In this document: positions 16,349 through 24,465 of the stretch, piece after piece
Position numbering within the stretch: position 1 is the first letter of the stretch
How the letters are laid out: the number at the start of each line of letters is the position of its first letter
From: an uncultured Oscillospiraceae bacterium
GTDB taxonomy: Bacteria > Bacillota > Clostridia > Oscillospirales > Oscillospiraceae
Direction: 5' to 3'
Assembly (NCBI GenBank): GCA_947599875.1
Contig: CANQFV010000005.1
Span: forward strand, 29,469 to 93,468
DNA length: 64,000 bases
Notes under the pieces: model-generated
Databases searched by the model: none
What the model was told of the DNA's origin: nothing
The model's input: only the letters and a program-made list of their open reading frames with translations
Position numbers and translations under genes: made by a program

Positions 16349-17185
16349 ATGCGCTTTATGAAAATGCAGGGGGCAGGAAACGACTTTATTCTCATGGAGA
16401 ACCTGGACGGCAGCATCGACCCGGCTGCCTATCCACGCCTTGCGGCGCGGCTATGCTCCAGGAGGCTGTCCGTCGGCGCGGACGGCATGATGATCTTAGA
16501 GCCTCCCCGCCAGGGGGGCGACGTGCGCATGGCCTTTTTCAATAACGACGGCTCCGTGGGGGAGATGTGCGGCAACGCCGCCAGGTGCGTCTCCCGCTAC
16601 GCCGTGGAGCGGGGCTTCGGCCGGGGCGGCGAGGTGCGGATCGAGACGACCGCGGGACTTGTCACGGGCCGGTGCGTGTCAAAGCGCATGTACACGGTGC
16701 GCCTCAACGACCCCTCCGTTATCGACCTTCACCGCAGCGTGGAGGTGGAGGGCGTGGCATACGACTGCTCGTATCTGGAGCTGGGCGACCCCGGCATCCC
16801 CCACGCCGTGGTGCTGCGGGATGACTGGCGCGGGATCCCGGAGGAGCGGCTTCGGGAGATCTGCCGCGCCATCCGGTGGGACAGGAGCTTCCCCAAGGGG
16901 GCGAACGTCACCTTCTGCCGGGTGGACGGGGAAAACTCCGTGGACGCCCGGACGTTTGAGCGGGGGGTGGAGGACTTCACCCTGGCCTGCGGCACGGGCT
17001 GCGGCTCCACCGTCACGGCCCTGACGCTCCGGGGGCTGGTATCCGGCGTCAACACCAGGATCACCATGCCCGGCGGTACGCTGTATGTCACCGTCACCCC
17101 CGAGGGCGACACCGCCCGCGACATCATGCTCACTGGCCCCACCACCCTGGTGGCGGAGGGGGAGATCCTGGACGAGGAGCTGTAA
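16349..17185 (+). CDS. dapF: Diaminopimelate epimerase
   Basis: 278 residues. Interconverts LL- and meso-diaminopimelate in lysine and peptidoglycan synthesis. Both catalytic cysteines are seen: Cys74 in GEMCGNAARC and Cys214 in ACGTGCGSTV. The N-terminal MRFMKMQGAGNDF is the family start. ATG 16349 was chosen because AAGGAGGAATTGAA precedes it. Stands alone. Confidence 0.97.
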   Translation: MRFMKMQGAGNDFILMENLDGSIDPAAYPRLAARLCSRRLSVGADGMMILEPPRQGGDVRMAFFNNDGSVGEMCGNAARCVSRYAVERGFGRGGEVRIETTAGLVTGRCVSKRMYTVRLNDPSVIDLHRSVEVEGVAYDCSYLELGDPGIPHAVVLRDDWRGIPEERLREICRAIRWDRSFPKGANVTFCRVDGENSVDARTFERGVEDFTLACGTGCGSTVTALTLRGLVSGVNTRITMPGGTLYVTVTPEGDTARDIMLTGPTTLVAEGEILDEEL

Positions 17186-17240
17186 ACCGCGGGAAAACGG
17201 GGGAGCAACTACAAATTGACAGGATGCAACCCCGTTGCGG

Positions 17241-17270
17241 TTGTGCGCTCCGGGCGGATCCCTGTATAAT
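17241..17270 (+). promoter_or_regulatory. Promoter and operator-like region of the XRE gene
   Basis: A perfect -10 TATAAT at 17265-17270 with a weak -35 TTGTGC 18 bp upstream (17241-17246). Upstream, 17203-17228 carries a GCAACT...TTGACAGGATGCAA block nearly repeated at 18823-18846, and GCAACCCCGTTGC is a short palindrome; both could be operator sequence. Confidence 0.55.
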
Positions 17271-17288
17271 AGAGAGGGGAGAGAGACC

Positions 17289-17774
17289 ATGCTGCCAGAG
17301 AAACTGACGACGCTGCGAAAAGAGAAGGGCCTGTCCCAGAACGAGCTTGCGGAGATGCTGTACGTCACCCGCCAGGCCGTGTCCCGGTGGGAGACGGGCG
17401 AGGCCGCGCCCAGTGTGGACAATTTAATAGCCCTGCGGGACCTGTACGGCGTGAGCGTTGACTATCTGCTTTTCGATGAGTGGGAAGAGGGTGAGCCCGG
17501 GACGCCGGCGGGACCCGTAAAGGCGGTAAGTCCCCCCGCGCCGGGGCGTCCGATCCGTTCCGGTATTGTCCCCGCGTTGTTGACGGCTCTGACGGTGCTG
17601 CTGGCGTCGCTCATCGCATTCCTGATCTGGTTCAAACATCCCGAGGAGAACAAAGATCCGTTTGCCGGTTTCGACGACTCATATTGTATATATGACGAGG
17701 ACGGGAACCCCATTCAGGGGGATGTGCTGGAGGGATATGACGAATACTCCTTTTCCCGTGGCGAATTCTCGTAA
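17289..17774 (+). CDS. XRE-family regulator with a membrane helix
   Basis: 161 residues. Helix-turn-helix at about 8-62 (LRKEKGLSQNELAEMLYVTRQ then VSRWETGEAAP), Pro-rich linker, one hydrophobic helix (93-115), then an acidic 45-residue tail ending FSRGEFS. The topology puts the tail outside the membrane, suggesting a membrane-tethered transcription factor. It heads the accessory cassette at 17.3-22 kb and probably controls it (inference). Confidence 0.85.
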   Translation: MLPEKLTTLRKEKGLSQNELAEMLYVTRQAVSRWETGEAAPSVDNLIALRDLYGVSVDYLLFDEWEEGEPGTPAGPVKAVSPPAPGRPIRSGIVPALLTALTVLLASLIAFLIWFKHPEENKDPFAGFDDSYCIYDEDGNPIQGDVLEGYDEYSFSRGEFS

Positions 17775-17797
17775 CAAAATTTGCAGGAGGTAGATGT

Positions 17798-18193
17798 ATG
17801 AAAACTCAAAAACTTATTTGCCTTGTGATGAGTATTATTCTTTTCGGCCTTTCTACAGGAACTCAGATAAGTGCAGCCGAGCCGCAATCAATGGACGGGG
17901 TGACGGCAACTAATCCCTTTAGCTTAACTGTGTCGGGGAAAGCATATGCGAAGGATACTACGGCCATTTCCTTTGACGCGGGAGAAAAGGTGACGATCAA
18001 GGGATCCTTCTCCCCGTATGCAGCGTCTGTACGATATGGTTTTATGAATTCGGAAGGGATTTTCTATGGGGTTTCCGCCGAGGACGGAATTCTCGACCAT
18101 ACTTTTTCCATAGGGAAATCGGGATCATACTATTTTACCATTGTCAACGACTCCTCCGTCCCGGTCAGTGTTACCGGGTATATCAACTATTGA
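17798..18193 (+). CDS. Small secreted protein, function unknown
   Basis: 131 residues with a clear signal peptide (1-26, cleavage after ISA). The mature part looks all-beta (FSLTVSGKAYAKDTT, KVTIKGSF, YYFTIVNDSSVPVSVTGYI). AGGAGG lies upstream and the gene follows the XRE gene by 23 nt. Codon use is more AT-rich than surrounding housekeeping genes. Confidence 0.75.
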   Translation: MKTQKLICLVMSIILFGLSTGTQISAAEPQSMDGVTATNPFSLTVSGKAYAKDTTAISFDAGEKVTIKGSFSPYAASVRYGFMNSEGIFYGVSAEDGILDHTFSIGKSGSYYFTIVNDSSVPVSVTGYINY

Positions 18194-18272
18194 ATGTTCG
18201 CGGAGCGCCGGGGCGGTATTTCGCGGATAGATCTTTACGAATACGGTTTTAAAATAACAGGAGGTGTACAAA

Positions 18273-18782
18273 TTGAAAAAGAAGTGGATGTTGGGTATTG
18301 CCGCTGTGGTGCTGATAGCGGCGGTGTTTGCCGGGGGCTTCTTCAGCGGGCGCTGGTTCGCGGGGAACCGGGAGGATCAGGAGGAGAGCCGGGATGATTT
18401 TACCGATGACGACGATTTCGTTTTTATGATGCCGCCTGTGTCTGTCAAGATAATCGGTAAAGTCAGGGAGACGGACGGGACCGGGAGCGGTATCTGTCTC
18501 CTTGACGTGACGGCCGTCTACTCAGATCCCGCCGGGAGATATATCGATATCAAGGAGGATTCCGATCTCTCGAAGGCCACAGTTAGGCTTATTGATGGGT
18601 CGTCGTGGGACTTTTCGCCGGGAGAGGCCCTGGCCTTCCGGTATTATTGGTACGAAAAGGGAGTGCCGGAAGTGGGGCAGATGGTGTCCTTGACGTATAA
18701 TGAAGTCTGGCCGGACGGGCCGATGCTTATCGGGCAGGGGGAGATGCGCTCCGCGACGGAGGAGGAGCTGGGAAACTCCTGA
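18273..18782 (+). CDS. Membrane-anchored OB-like protein, paralog 1
   Basis: 169 residues. An N-terminal membrane anchor (MKKKWMLGIAAVVLIAAVFA), an acidic stretch (DDFTDDDDF), then a beta-rich domain with VKIIGKVRETDGTGSGICLL and GEALAFRYYWYEKGVPEVGQ, reminiscent of DUF3221-like OB folds (uncertain). TTG at 18273 was taken as start: AGGAGG at 18259-18264 is 8 nt upstream, the in-frame GTG at 18264 lies inside that site, and the paralog at 20284 starts with ATG at the same residue. Confidence 0.75.
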   Translation: MKKKWMLGIAAVVLIAAVFAGGFFSGRWFAGNREDQEESRDDFTDDDDFVFMMPPVSVKIIGKVRETDGTGSGICLLDVTAVYSDPAGRYIDIKEDSDLSKATVRLIDGSSWDFSPGEALAFRYYWYEKGVPEVGQMVSLTYNEVWPDGPMLIGQGEMRSATEEELGNS

Positions 18783-18820
18783 GGGGCCAAATGAGGGGGT
18801 TTGAGTGCGTTCGGACAGGG

Positions 18821-18915
18821 GGGCAACTTGTAGTTGACAGGATGTAAAGAGAAAGTGGTTGCTTTTCCAATGAATCTCAGGTACGATAAATAGGAGGAGA
18901 AGCGGAGCTGCCGGC
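18821..18915 (+). promoter_or_regulatory. Duplicated regulatory region, partly decayed
   Basis: GGGGGGCAACTTGTAGTTGACAGGATGTAA-like sequence matches the block upstream of the XRE gene (17203-17228). About 45 bp further, GATAAATAGGAGGAGAAG and CTGCCGGCAGA resemble the XRE -10, ribosome binding site and first codons, without an open frame. It looks like a duplicate of the 17.2-17.3 kb region whose coding part has been lost, and may now drive the gene at 19066. Confidence 0.45.
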
Positions 18916-19065
18916 AGACGGCATCCCTTGTTTCGCCGTACAGACAGCTCCGCCGTCCCAATCGGTATGAGCGGGTGTTCAATGTGGTCTGTTCACGGGC
19001 CTTCGCCTCAGGCGCCGGGGCGAAGACCCGCGGATAAATACATTATAACGAAGGGAGACTCCACC

Positions 19066-20268
19066 ATGAAAAAATTCGCTGTTACACTGTTGTGCATCCT
19101 GATGATCCTTACCTTGTGCGTCCCGGCATTTGCGGAAGATCAACGCTACAAACCGATAACCGAGATAACAGAGCATGAATTGACCCAATTCGCACTGTCC
19201 TTTGCTAAGGTCTATGACAGCAGCCTTGAGCTGACGGCCGGAAACTTCGTTCCTGTCTATGACGCCGACGACACCCTGATAGGCTTTTCTGTGTCGTATT
19301 ACATGGATGGGGATCCCTATGGCTATGTCCTGCTTGACTTCAGGGATGAGGACCCTGTATCAGAATTCAGCTTTGGCGAGGGCGTAGATGGGCCCTATGA
19401 GCAGCTCAGCGGCCCGGCCGCACAGATCGATGCCGCCGAGACCGGGGAAAAGAAGCTTGTTAAATTGTCTGTCCTTGATTACGCTGTACCCTCATATGAG
19501 GATGGGCCGGGGGTCTACATCACAAGCACGGGGGACAACCTGACAGCCGCAGAGCTGAAAAGCGCGGGAGAGTGCGAGACACAAAGCACACAAAGCTCGG
19601 TTGATCACGGGGATGTAGTCTACGATTCGTGGTCATGGCTGATGATAGATGGAGGTGGAGTATACGGCTCGGGTACAAATGTGTATTTGAAGAAGTACAG
19701 CCGGGATAAGTCCGTTATTACGGCGAAGGATGTAGAGGATAATACGGGTACTTACGCATGCGCGGTGGTTGCGCTTACCGGAATTGCCAACCAGGAGAAT
19801 ATCCTGATTGGCAGTGTATACAATACATACTCGCAGCTTTGGGTCTATACGAATACATATGTAAGGGAAATCAAGAACGGGATTACCTACGGAAGCACAG
19901 ATGTAGATGATTTTATGACTGGGTTTAAAAGCTATTGTAAAGCTGTAGGGAAAACATGCAATGCCGAGAGGGTAACAGACCCAGACTTTGAATACTTCAA
20001 GCAGCGTATCGATGACAAAACCCATGATTATTCTATATGTTTGCATTTTAGAGCGAATCAGGAGAAAGAGTATGAAGATGGGTACAGGGAAGAACGCGTA
20101 GCGGGTCACGCGGTAAATGTAGTCGGCTACCTGATTGCAAATTATAATGGATATTACTCGCAATATCTCGCTATTGCGGACGGCTGGTGGTCTACATTGC
20201 CGCGGTATATCAGTCTCACGAATATTCAAATGGTATCCACAATCGGAGACTTTTTTGAAATTAAATAA
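19066..20268 (+). CDS. Secreted papain-like cysteine peptidase, putative
   Basis: 400 residues. Signal peptide 1-23 (cleaved after AFA). Residues 24-180 resemble a propeptide with FVPVYDADDTLIGFSVSYY. The C-terminal part shows a possible triad in papain/C39-like order: Cys232 in GTYACAVVALTG, His348 in AGHAVNVVGY and Asp372 in IADGWW. The Gln that normally precedes the Cys is not evident, so activity is uncertain. ATG 19066 follows GAAGGGAGA and gives the signal peptide. AT-rich relative to its flanks. Confidence 0.65.
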   Translation: MKKFAVTLLCILMILTLCVPAFAEDQRYKPITEITEHELTQFALSFAKVYDSSLELTAGNFVPVYDADDTLIGFSVSYYMDGDPYGYVLLDFRDEDPVSEFSFGEGVDGPYEQLSGPAAQIDAAETGEKKLVKLSVLDYAVPSYEDGPGVYITSTGDNLTAAELKSAGECETQSTQSSVDHGDVVYDSWSWLMIDGGGVYGSGTNVYLKKYSRDKSVITAKDVEDNTGTYACAVVALTGIANQENILIGSVYNTYSQLWVYTNTYVREIKNGITYGSTDVDDFMTGFKSYCKAVGKTCNAERVTDPDFEYFKQRIDDKTHDYSICLHFRANQEKEYEDGYREERVAGHAVNVVGYLIANYNGYYSQYLAIADGWWSTLPRYISLTNIQMVSTIGDFFEIK

Positions 20269-20283
20269 AGGGAGGTATAGGAC

Positions 20284-20793
20284 ATGAAAAGAAAATGGAT
20301 GTTGGGTATTGCCGCTGTGGTGCTGGTAGCGGCGGTGTTTGCCGGGGGCTTCTTCAGCGGGCGCTGGAGCGCGGGGAACCGGGAGGATCAGGAGGAGAAC
20401 TGGGATAATTTTACCGATGACGACGATTATGATTTTATGATGCCGCCTGTGTCTGTCAAGATAATCGGTAAAGTCAGGGAGACGGACGGGACCGGGAGCG
20501 GCATCTGTCTCTTGGACGTGACCGCCGTTTACTCAAGTGTCGCCGGGGGATATATCGATATCAAAGAGGATTCCGATCTCTCGAAGGCCACAGTTAGGCT
20601 TATTGATGGGTCGTCGTGGGACTTTTCGCCGGGAGAGGCCCTGGCCTTCCGGTATTATTGGTACGAAAAGGGAGTGCCGGAAGTGGGGCAGATGGTGTCC
20701 TTGACGTATAATGAAGTCTGGCCGGACGGGCCGATGCTTATCGGGCAGGGGGAGATGCGCTCCGCGACGGAGGAGGAGCTGGGAAACTCCTGA
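20284..20793 (+). CDS. Membrane-anchored OB-like protein, paralog 2
   Basis: 169 residues, nearly identical to the protein at 18273, and nearly identical at DNA level from codon 3 through the first bases after the stop. Differences cluster at the anchor end (SAGN for FAGN) and the acidic stretch. The closeness implies a recent duplication with the peptidase gene lying between the copies. GGGAGGTATAGGAC precedes the ATG. Confidence 0.8.
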   Translation: MKRKWMLGIAAVVLVAAVFAGGFFSGRWSAGNREDQEENWDNFTDDDDYDFMMPPVSVKIIGKVRETDGTGSGICLLDVTAVYSSVAGGYIDIKEDSDLSKATVRLIDGSSWDFSPGEALAFRYYWYEKGVPEVGQMVSLTYNEVWPDGPMLIGQGEMRSATEEELGNS

Positions 20794-20854
20794 GGGGCCA
20801 TTAGATATTATATTTATATAGACTGACCCGTCGCGACAGGAAAGGAGCGGAACG

Positions 20855-21397
20855 ATGAAGAAACGCAAAAAAGCGATCCTATGGGGCGTTGGCATTTTTG
20901 CGGCGCTGGTGCTGGTGACATCTCCGCTTTGGCTTTTCCCGCTGGGGACGCTCGTCACGCGGTACCCCGGCGGGTACGCCGCGTCGGTGGAGAGCTACGA
21001 GGAGATCGCCCAACAGGCCGGCAAACGGGACATCTTTATCCCGAACCTCACGGACTTGAGCAAGCTCACGGATGAAGAGACCCACACAGGGTATCGGATG
21101 GCGATGGATTCTCCATATTTCTGGGCGAAGCCGGATCACGGTGAGGTCTACATCGATCTGGGAGACCCCAGGGAACCGGCACAGGTATTTTTCAACCGGT
21201 GCAGCCAGGAGCCTGCCGGCGGCGGGGAACCCCGGGAATACAGGGGCGTGACCTGGGAGGCTTACCCTTATGAGAACCACATCAAGCTTGGCGGCGTCTG
21301 CTATTGCCTGAGGAGCGGCACGGGGAAGGTGGATGCGGACTTCATGGACGCGCTGACGGAGCTGATCATCGACCAGTACCTGGCAAGGGAGCTGTAG
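20855..21397 (+). CDS. Membrane-anchored protein, function unknown
   Basis: 180 residues: a basic N-terminus (MKKRKK), one membrane helix (8-32), then an extracytoplasmic domain with two cysteine-bearing stretches (FNRCSQE, GVCYCLRSG). No family recognised. GGAAAGGAGCGG precedes the ATG. Part of the 17-22 kb cassette. Confidence 0.7.
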   Translation: MKKRKKAILWGVGIFAALVLVTSPLWLFPLGTLVTRYPGGYAASVESYEEIAQQAGKRDIFIPNLTDLSKLTDEETHTGYRMAMDSPYFWAKPDHGEVYIDLGDPREPAQVFFNRCSQEPAGGGEPREYRGVTWEAYPYENHIKLGGVCYCLRSGTGKVDADFMDALTELIIDQYLAREL

Positions 21398-21465
21398 ACG
21401 CCGGGGCGGGCGGCGGCCCGCCCTGTTTCCGGACGAAAAAACCATTAGAAACGGGAGGGAACAAA

Positions 21466-21978
21466 ATGAAGTTTTTGAAGAAACACCGGAAGCTGATCAT
21501 CGTTCTGGTCATCCTTGTCGTGGCGGTGGTCTTGCTGGATCTGATGCCCATCAAGACAGACGAGATGATCGACGGCTGGGCGGTGGACGAAAACGGTGAG
21601 ATCTACCGGGAGGTGACGATCCACTTCAAGAGTTCCGTGCGGCACGGTATTCTCCGCAAGAAAACGCTGGATATGAGCATCGAATTTCCGGCGGACGGGT
21701 ATCAGCCCCTGAAGAACATAAGCATATATGGGCAGTACCTGCGGGACAATGACGACTTCAATCACATCAAGTATTTCTCCGCCGTGGATCAGGAGACGGG
21801 TGAGGTGGTGACCGGGTATGTGGCCGCGGTACTTGACGATTGGGGGCGCTCCGCCGCAGTCCTGATCACCTGTCCCGGGAACGGGCATTATAAGTACATC
21901 GTGGGCGGATTGGCCTTTACGCCGAGGGAAGCGTTCCGCCACTTTGCGACCCTTGCCCCCGAATCCTTGCAGCAGTAA
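21466..21978 (+). CDS. Membrane-anchored protein, function unknown
   Basis: 170 residues with an N-terminal membrane helix (8-28, LIIVLVILVVAVVLLDL) and an extracytoplasmic domain (IYREVTIHFKSSVRHG, LDMSIEFPADGY, YIVGGLAFTPREAF). GGGAGGGAACAAA precedes ATG 21466. Last gene of the cassette; a terminator follows. Confidence 0.7.
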   Translation: MKFLKKHRKLIIVLVILVVAVVLLDLMPIKTDEMIDGWAVDENGEIYREVTIHFKSSVRHGILRKKTLDMSIEFPADGYQPLKNISIYGQYLRDNDDFNHIKYFSAVDQETGEVVTGYVAAVLDDWGRSAAVLITCPGNGHYKYIVGGLAFTPREAFRHFATLAPESLQQ

Positions 21979-22023
21979 AACCGGCCCGCCCGGATATTCG
22001 GAAAAGCCTGCGCTCCCAGGGGC

Positions 22024-22067
22024 GCTTTTCCGGAGGAGAGAACATAAGACCGACGCTGCCCAGAAGG
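22024..22067 (+). terminator. Terminator of the accessory cassette
   Basis: AAGACCG...CGGTCTT stem with an inner GCC/GGC pair, followed by TTATTTAT. 21979-22308 contains no gene: this terminator, an AT-rich stretch with three near copies of AATTTGCA (22096, 22120, 22159), then the promoters and attenuator of glnA. Confidence 0.65.
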
Positions 22068-22176
22068 TGGCGCCGGTCTTATTTATGGATATGAATAATT
22101 TGCACGAACATATTGGCCAAATTGCAAATCCGCTATGGTTAACCCTCCAAAAAGACGAAATTTGCAAGTTTGAAGG

Positions 22177-22205
22177 TTGACATCAGGCATTTACAGTCAT
22201 ATAAT
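22177..22205 (+). promoter_or_regulatory. Consensus promoter P1 upstream of glnA
   Basis: -35 TTGACA (22177-22182), 17-bp spacer, -10 TATAAT (22200-22205). Transcription would start near 22212, almost at once followed by the hairpin at 22215. Confidence 0.85.
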
Positions 22206-22214
22206 ACAGCGTGT

Positions 22215-22257
22215 AAGGGCGATGGTGCTTTTCCGGGAGGAAGCCATTGCCCTTTTT
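22215..22257 (+). terminator. Attenuator-like terminator between P1 and glnA
   Basis: AAGGGC(G)ATGG pairs with CCAT(T)GCCCTT, followed by TTTTT. With P1 it would yield a transcript of about 45 nt unless antitermination occurs. It shares GCGAYGGTGCTTTT with the hairpin before the amt gene. The ANTAR protein encoded just after glnA is a candidate antiterminator (inference). Confidence 0.7.
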
Positions 22258-22275
22258 GTGAATGTATGCTATAAT
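22247..22275 (+). promoter_or_regulatory. Promoter P2 of glnA, inside and behind the attenuator
   Basis: -35 TTGCCC (22247-22252, within the terminator stem), 17-bp spacer, -10 TATAAT (22270-22275). It would give a short, 27-nt leader independent of the attenuator. Confidence 0.7.
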
Positions 22276-22308
22276 CCCATCAATATATTATCCGAAAGGA
22301 GCTTTCCC

Positions 22309-23640
22309 ATGAGTAAATACACCAAGGAAGATATTATCCGTTTAGTTGAAGAGCAGGATGTGGAGTTCATCCGGATGCAGTTCACCGACATTTTCGGCCA
22401 GCTGAAGAACGTGGCCATCACCAAGAGCCAGATCGAGAAGGCCGTCAACAATCAGATAATGATCGACGGAAGCTCCATCGAGGGCTTTGTGCGCATCCAC
22501 GAGTCCGACCAGTATCTGTATCCCGATCTGGACAGCTTCACCGTCCTGCCCTGGCGGCCCCAGTACGGCAAGGTGGCGCGGCTGATCTGCGACGTGTACA
22601 ACCCGGACGGGACCCCCTTTGTGGGCGACCCCCGCGGGGTGCTGAAGAAGACCCTCAAGCGCGCCGCCGATATGGGCTACAGCTTCAACGTGGGCCCGGA
22701 GTGCGAGTTCTTCCTCTTTGAGACGGACGACGAGGGACGCCCCACCACCAAGACGGGGGACGAGGCCGGTTACTTCGACTTAGGGCCTCTTGACCACGGG
22801 GAGGGGACCCGCCGGGAGATCTGCCTGAACCTGGAGGCGATGGGCTTTGAGATCGAGGCCAGCCATCACGAGGTGGCCGCCGGTCAGCACGAGATCGACT
22901 TTAAGTATGACGAGGCCCTGCGCGCCGCCGACAAGATCATGACCTTCAAGCTGGCGGTGAAGACCGTGGCCCAGAAGAACGGCCTCCACGCCACGTTTAT
23001 GCCCAAGCCCGTGTTCGGCATCAACGGCTCCGGTATGCACACCAACATGTCCCTGTTCAAGGACGGGAAGAACGTGTTCTACGATCCCAACGACGCCCGG
23101 GGCCTGTCCAAGGAGGCGTACAGCTTCATCGCCGGACTTTTGGCCCATGTGCGGGGCATGGCCGCCATCACCAACCCCCTGGTCAACTCCTACAAGCGCC
23201 TGGTGCCCGGATATGAGGCCCCCTGCTATCTGGCCTGGTCGGCGTCCAACCGCTCGGCCCTGATCCGCATCCCCGCCGCCCGCGGCCAGAGTACCCGCGT
23301 GGAGCTGAGATGCCCCGATCCCTCCTGCAACCCCTATCTGGAGCTGGCCTGCTGCCTGGCCGCCGGCCTTGACGGCATCGAGAAGGGCCTGACGCCCCCG
23401 GCGGAGATCACCGAGAACATCTTCGCGATGGATCGGAAGACCCGTCACGCCCACGGCATCCACAGCCTCCCCGGCAACCTGAGCGAGGCCATTGACGAGC
23501 TGGAGAAGGATGAGCTGATCTGCCAGACTCTGGGCGAGCATGTGGTGGAGCAGTACACCCAGGGCAAGAAGAAGGAGTGGGACGCCTACCGCACCTATGT
23601 GTCCGACTGGGAGATCCAGAAGTACATCGTCACATACTAA
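22309..23640 (+). CDS. glnA: Glutamine synthetase, type I (GSI-alpha like)
   Basis: 443 residues. Forms glutamine from glutamate, ammonia and ATP. Active-site blocks seen: [31 protein letters not shown] and [15 protein letters not shown]. Length and the absence of the NLYDLP adenylylation tyrosine fit the Firmicute GSI-alpha form, regulated by feedback rather than by adenylylation. ATG 22309 follows GAAAGGAG. Element copy D starts right behind the stop codon. Confidence 0.97.
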   Translation: MSKYTKEDIIRLVEEQDVEFIRMQFTDIFGQLKNVAITKSQIEKAVNNQIMIDGSSIEGFVRIHESDQYLYPDLDSFTVLPWRPQYGKVARLICDVYNPDGTPFVGDPRGVLKKTLKRAADMGYSFNVGPECEFFLFETDDEGRPTTKTGDEAGYFDLGPLDHGEGTRREICLNLEAMGFEIEASHHEVAAGQHEIDFKYDEALRAADKIMTFKLAVKTVAQKNGLHATFMPKPVFGINGSGMHTNMSLFKDGKNVFYDPNDARGLSKEAYSFIAGLLAHVRGMAAITNPLVNSYKRLVPGYEAPCYLAWSASNRSALIRIPAARGQSTRVELRCPDPSCNPYLELACCLAAGLDGIEKGLTPPAEITENIFAMDRKTRHAHGIHSLPGNLSEAIDELEKDELICQTLGEHVVEQYTQGKKKEWDAYRTYVSDWEIQKYIVTY

Positions 23641-23642
23641 AA

Positions 23643-23812
23643 CCGGCTTTGAAGCCCGTTGGGCTTCAAATGCCAAAGGGAGCGTGCGGTAAAGTTTTCT
23701 GATTTTTGCGAAATTCAGAAAACTTTACCTGCTGTCACACCGCACGCCGCGCTGCGGCACACTTGCGTGACATAAGGGAATTTTTTCGACGTACATGCCG
23801 CCGAAAAAATGA
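23643..23812 (+). repeat. Four-hairpin interspersed element, copy D
   Basis: Hairpin 1 TTTGAAGCCC/GGGCTTCAAA with CGGC/GCCA edges (23644-23674), hairpin 2 GTAAAGTTTTCTGA.../...TCAGAAAACTTTAC (23688-23728), hairpin 3 TGTCAC.../...GTGACA (23733-23773), hairpin 4 TTTTTTCG/CGAAAAAA (23781-23809). In hairpin 3 the outer stem has changed on both sides (GTCAC with GTGAC) compared with CCGCGC/GCGCGG in other copies, a strong covariation case. Confidence 0.8.
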
Positions 23813-23870
23813 ATGAAAAATGCTTTTGGGGCGGGCGTCACGCCCGCCCTTATTTTGGGGGTGAAAACCC

Positions 23871-24401
23871 ATGATACGAACAGTCGTCGCCTTTGAGAAG
23901 GACGAATCCCGGGACAAGATCGCCGATATGCTGGAGAGATCCGGCATCACGGTGCGGTTCCGGTGCCGCTCCGGGGCGGAGGTTCTCAGGGCGGTGAAAA
24001 CAATGGGGTCGGGCGTGGTCATCTGCGGGCACAAGCTCACGGATATGCCCACGGAGCATCTGGCCCACGACCTGCGGGGACAGGCCAAGTTCCTGATCCT
24101 GGCCAAGCAGTCCCAGCTGGAGCTTTTAGACGACCCGGATGTCTTCAAGCTCCCAATCCCCATCTCCGCGGCGGAGCTGAGGGGGAGCGTGAACATCCTT
24201 TTGCAGCTGGATGAGATCTCCGCCAGGAGCCAGATCCCCCAGAGATCCCAGGAGGAGCGCCATGTCATCCAGAAGGCCAAGGAGCTGCTGATGGAGACCC
24301 GGGGCCTCACTGAGGACCAGGCCCACCGCTATCTGCAAAAGCGCAGTATGGAGACGGGAACAAAGCTGGCCGACACGGCCAGGATGATACTTGAGATTTA
24401 G
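23871..24401 (+). CDS. ANTAR-domain RNA-binding antiterminator (GlnR-like of Clostridia)
   Basis: 176 residues. The N-terminal part (1-110) is receiver-like but lacks a phospho-acceptor Asp at the expected site (VVICGHKLTD), so it is a pseudo-receiver. The ANTAR domain is at about 120-174 (HVIQKAKELLMETRGLTEDQ, YLQKRSMETGTKLADTARMIL). ANTAR proteins bind paired hairpins in nascent RNA and prevent termination. Its position between glnA and gltBD, and the attenuators before glnA and amt, suggest control of this nitrogen cluster. Confidence 0.9.
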   Translation: MIRTVVAFEKDESRDKIADMLERSGITVRFRCRSGAEVLRAVKTMGSGVVICGHKLTDMPTEHLAHDLRGQAKFLILAKQSQLELLDDPDVFKLPIPISAAELRGSVNILLQLDEISARSQIPQRSQEERHVIQKAKELLMETRGLTEDQAHRYLQKRSMETGTKLADTARMILEI

Positions 24402-24465
24402 CTCCCCCGGCTTTTTCCCAGGGCAGGGGAGACGGGAACATATAACGACACGAGGACGTGTTAGG

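Noticed and set aside
17216..17270. Promoter made of TTGACA at 17216 and TATAAT at 17265
   Set aside because: The spacing is 43 bp, far too long. TTGACA there is more likely part of a repeated operator-like block; a nearer weak -35 is used instead.
22270..22308. Extension of glnA upstream to the first in-frame ATG at 22177
   Set aside because: It would cover both promoters and the attenuator; ATG 22309 has a good ribosome binding site and matches the family start.
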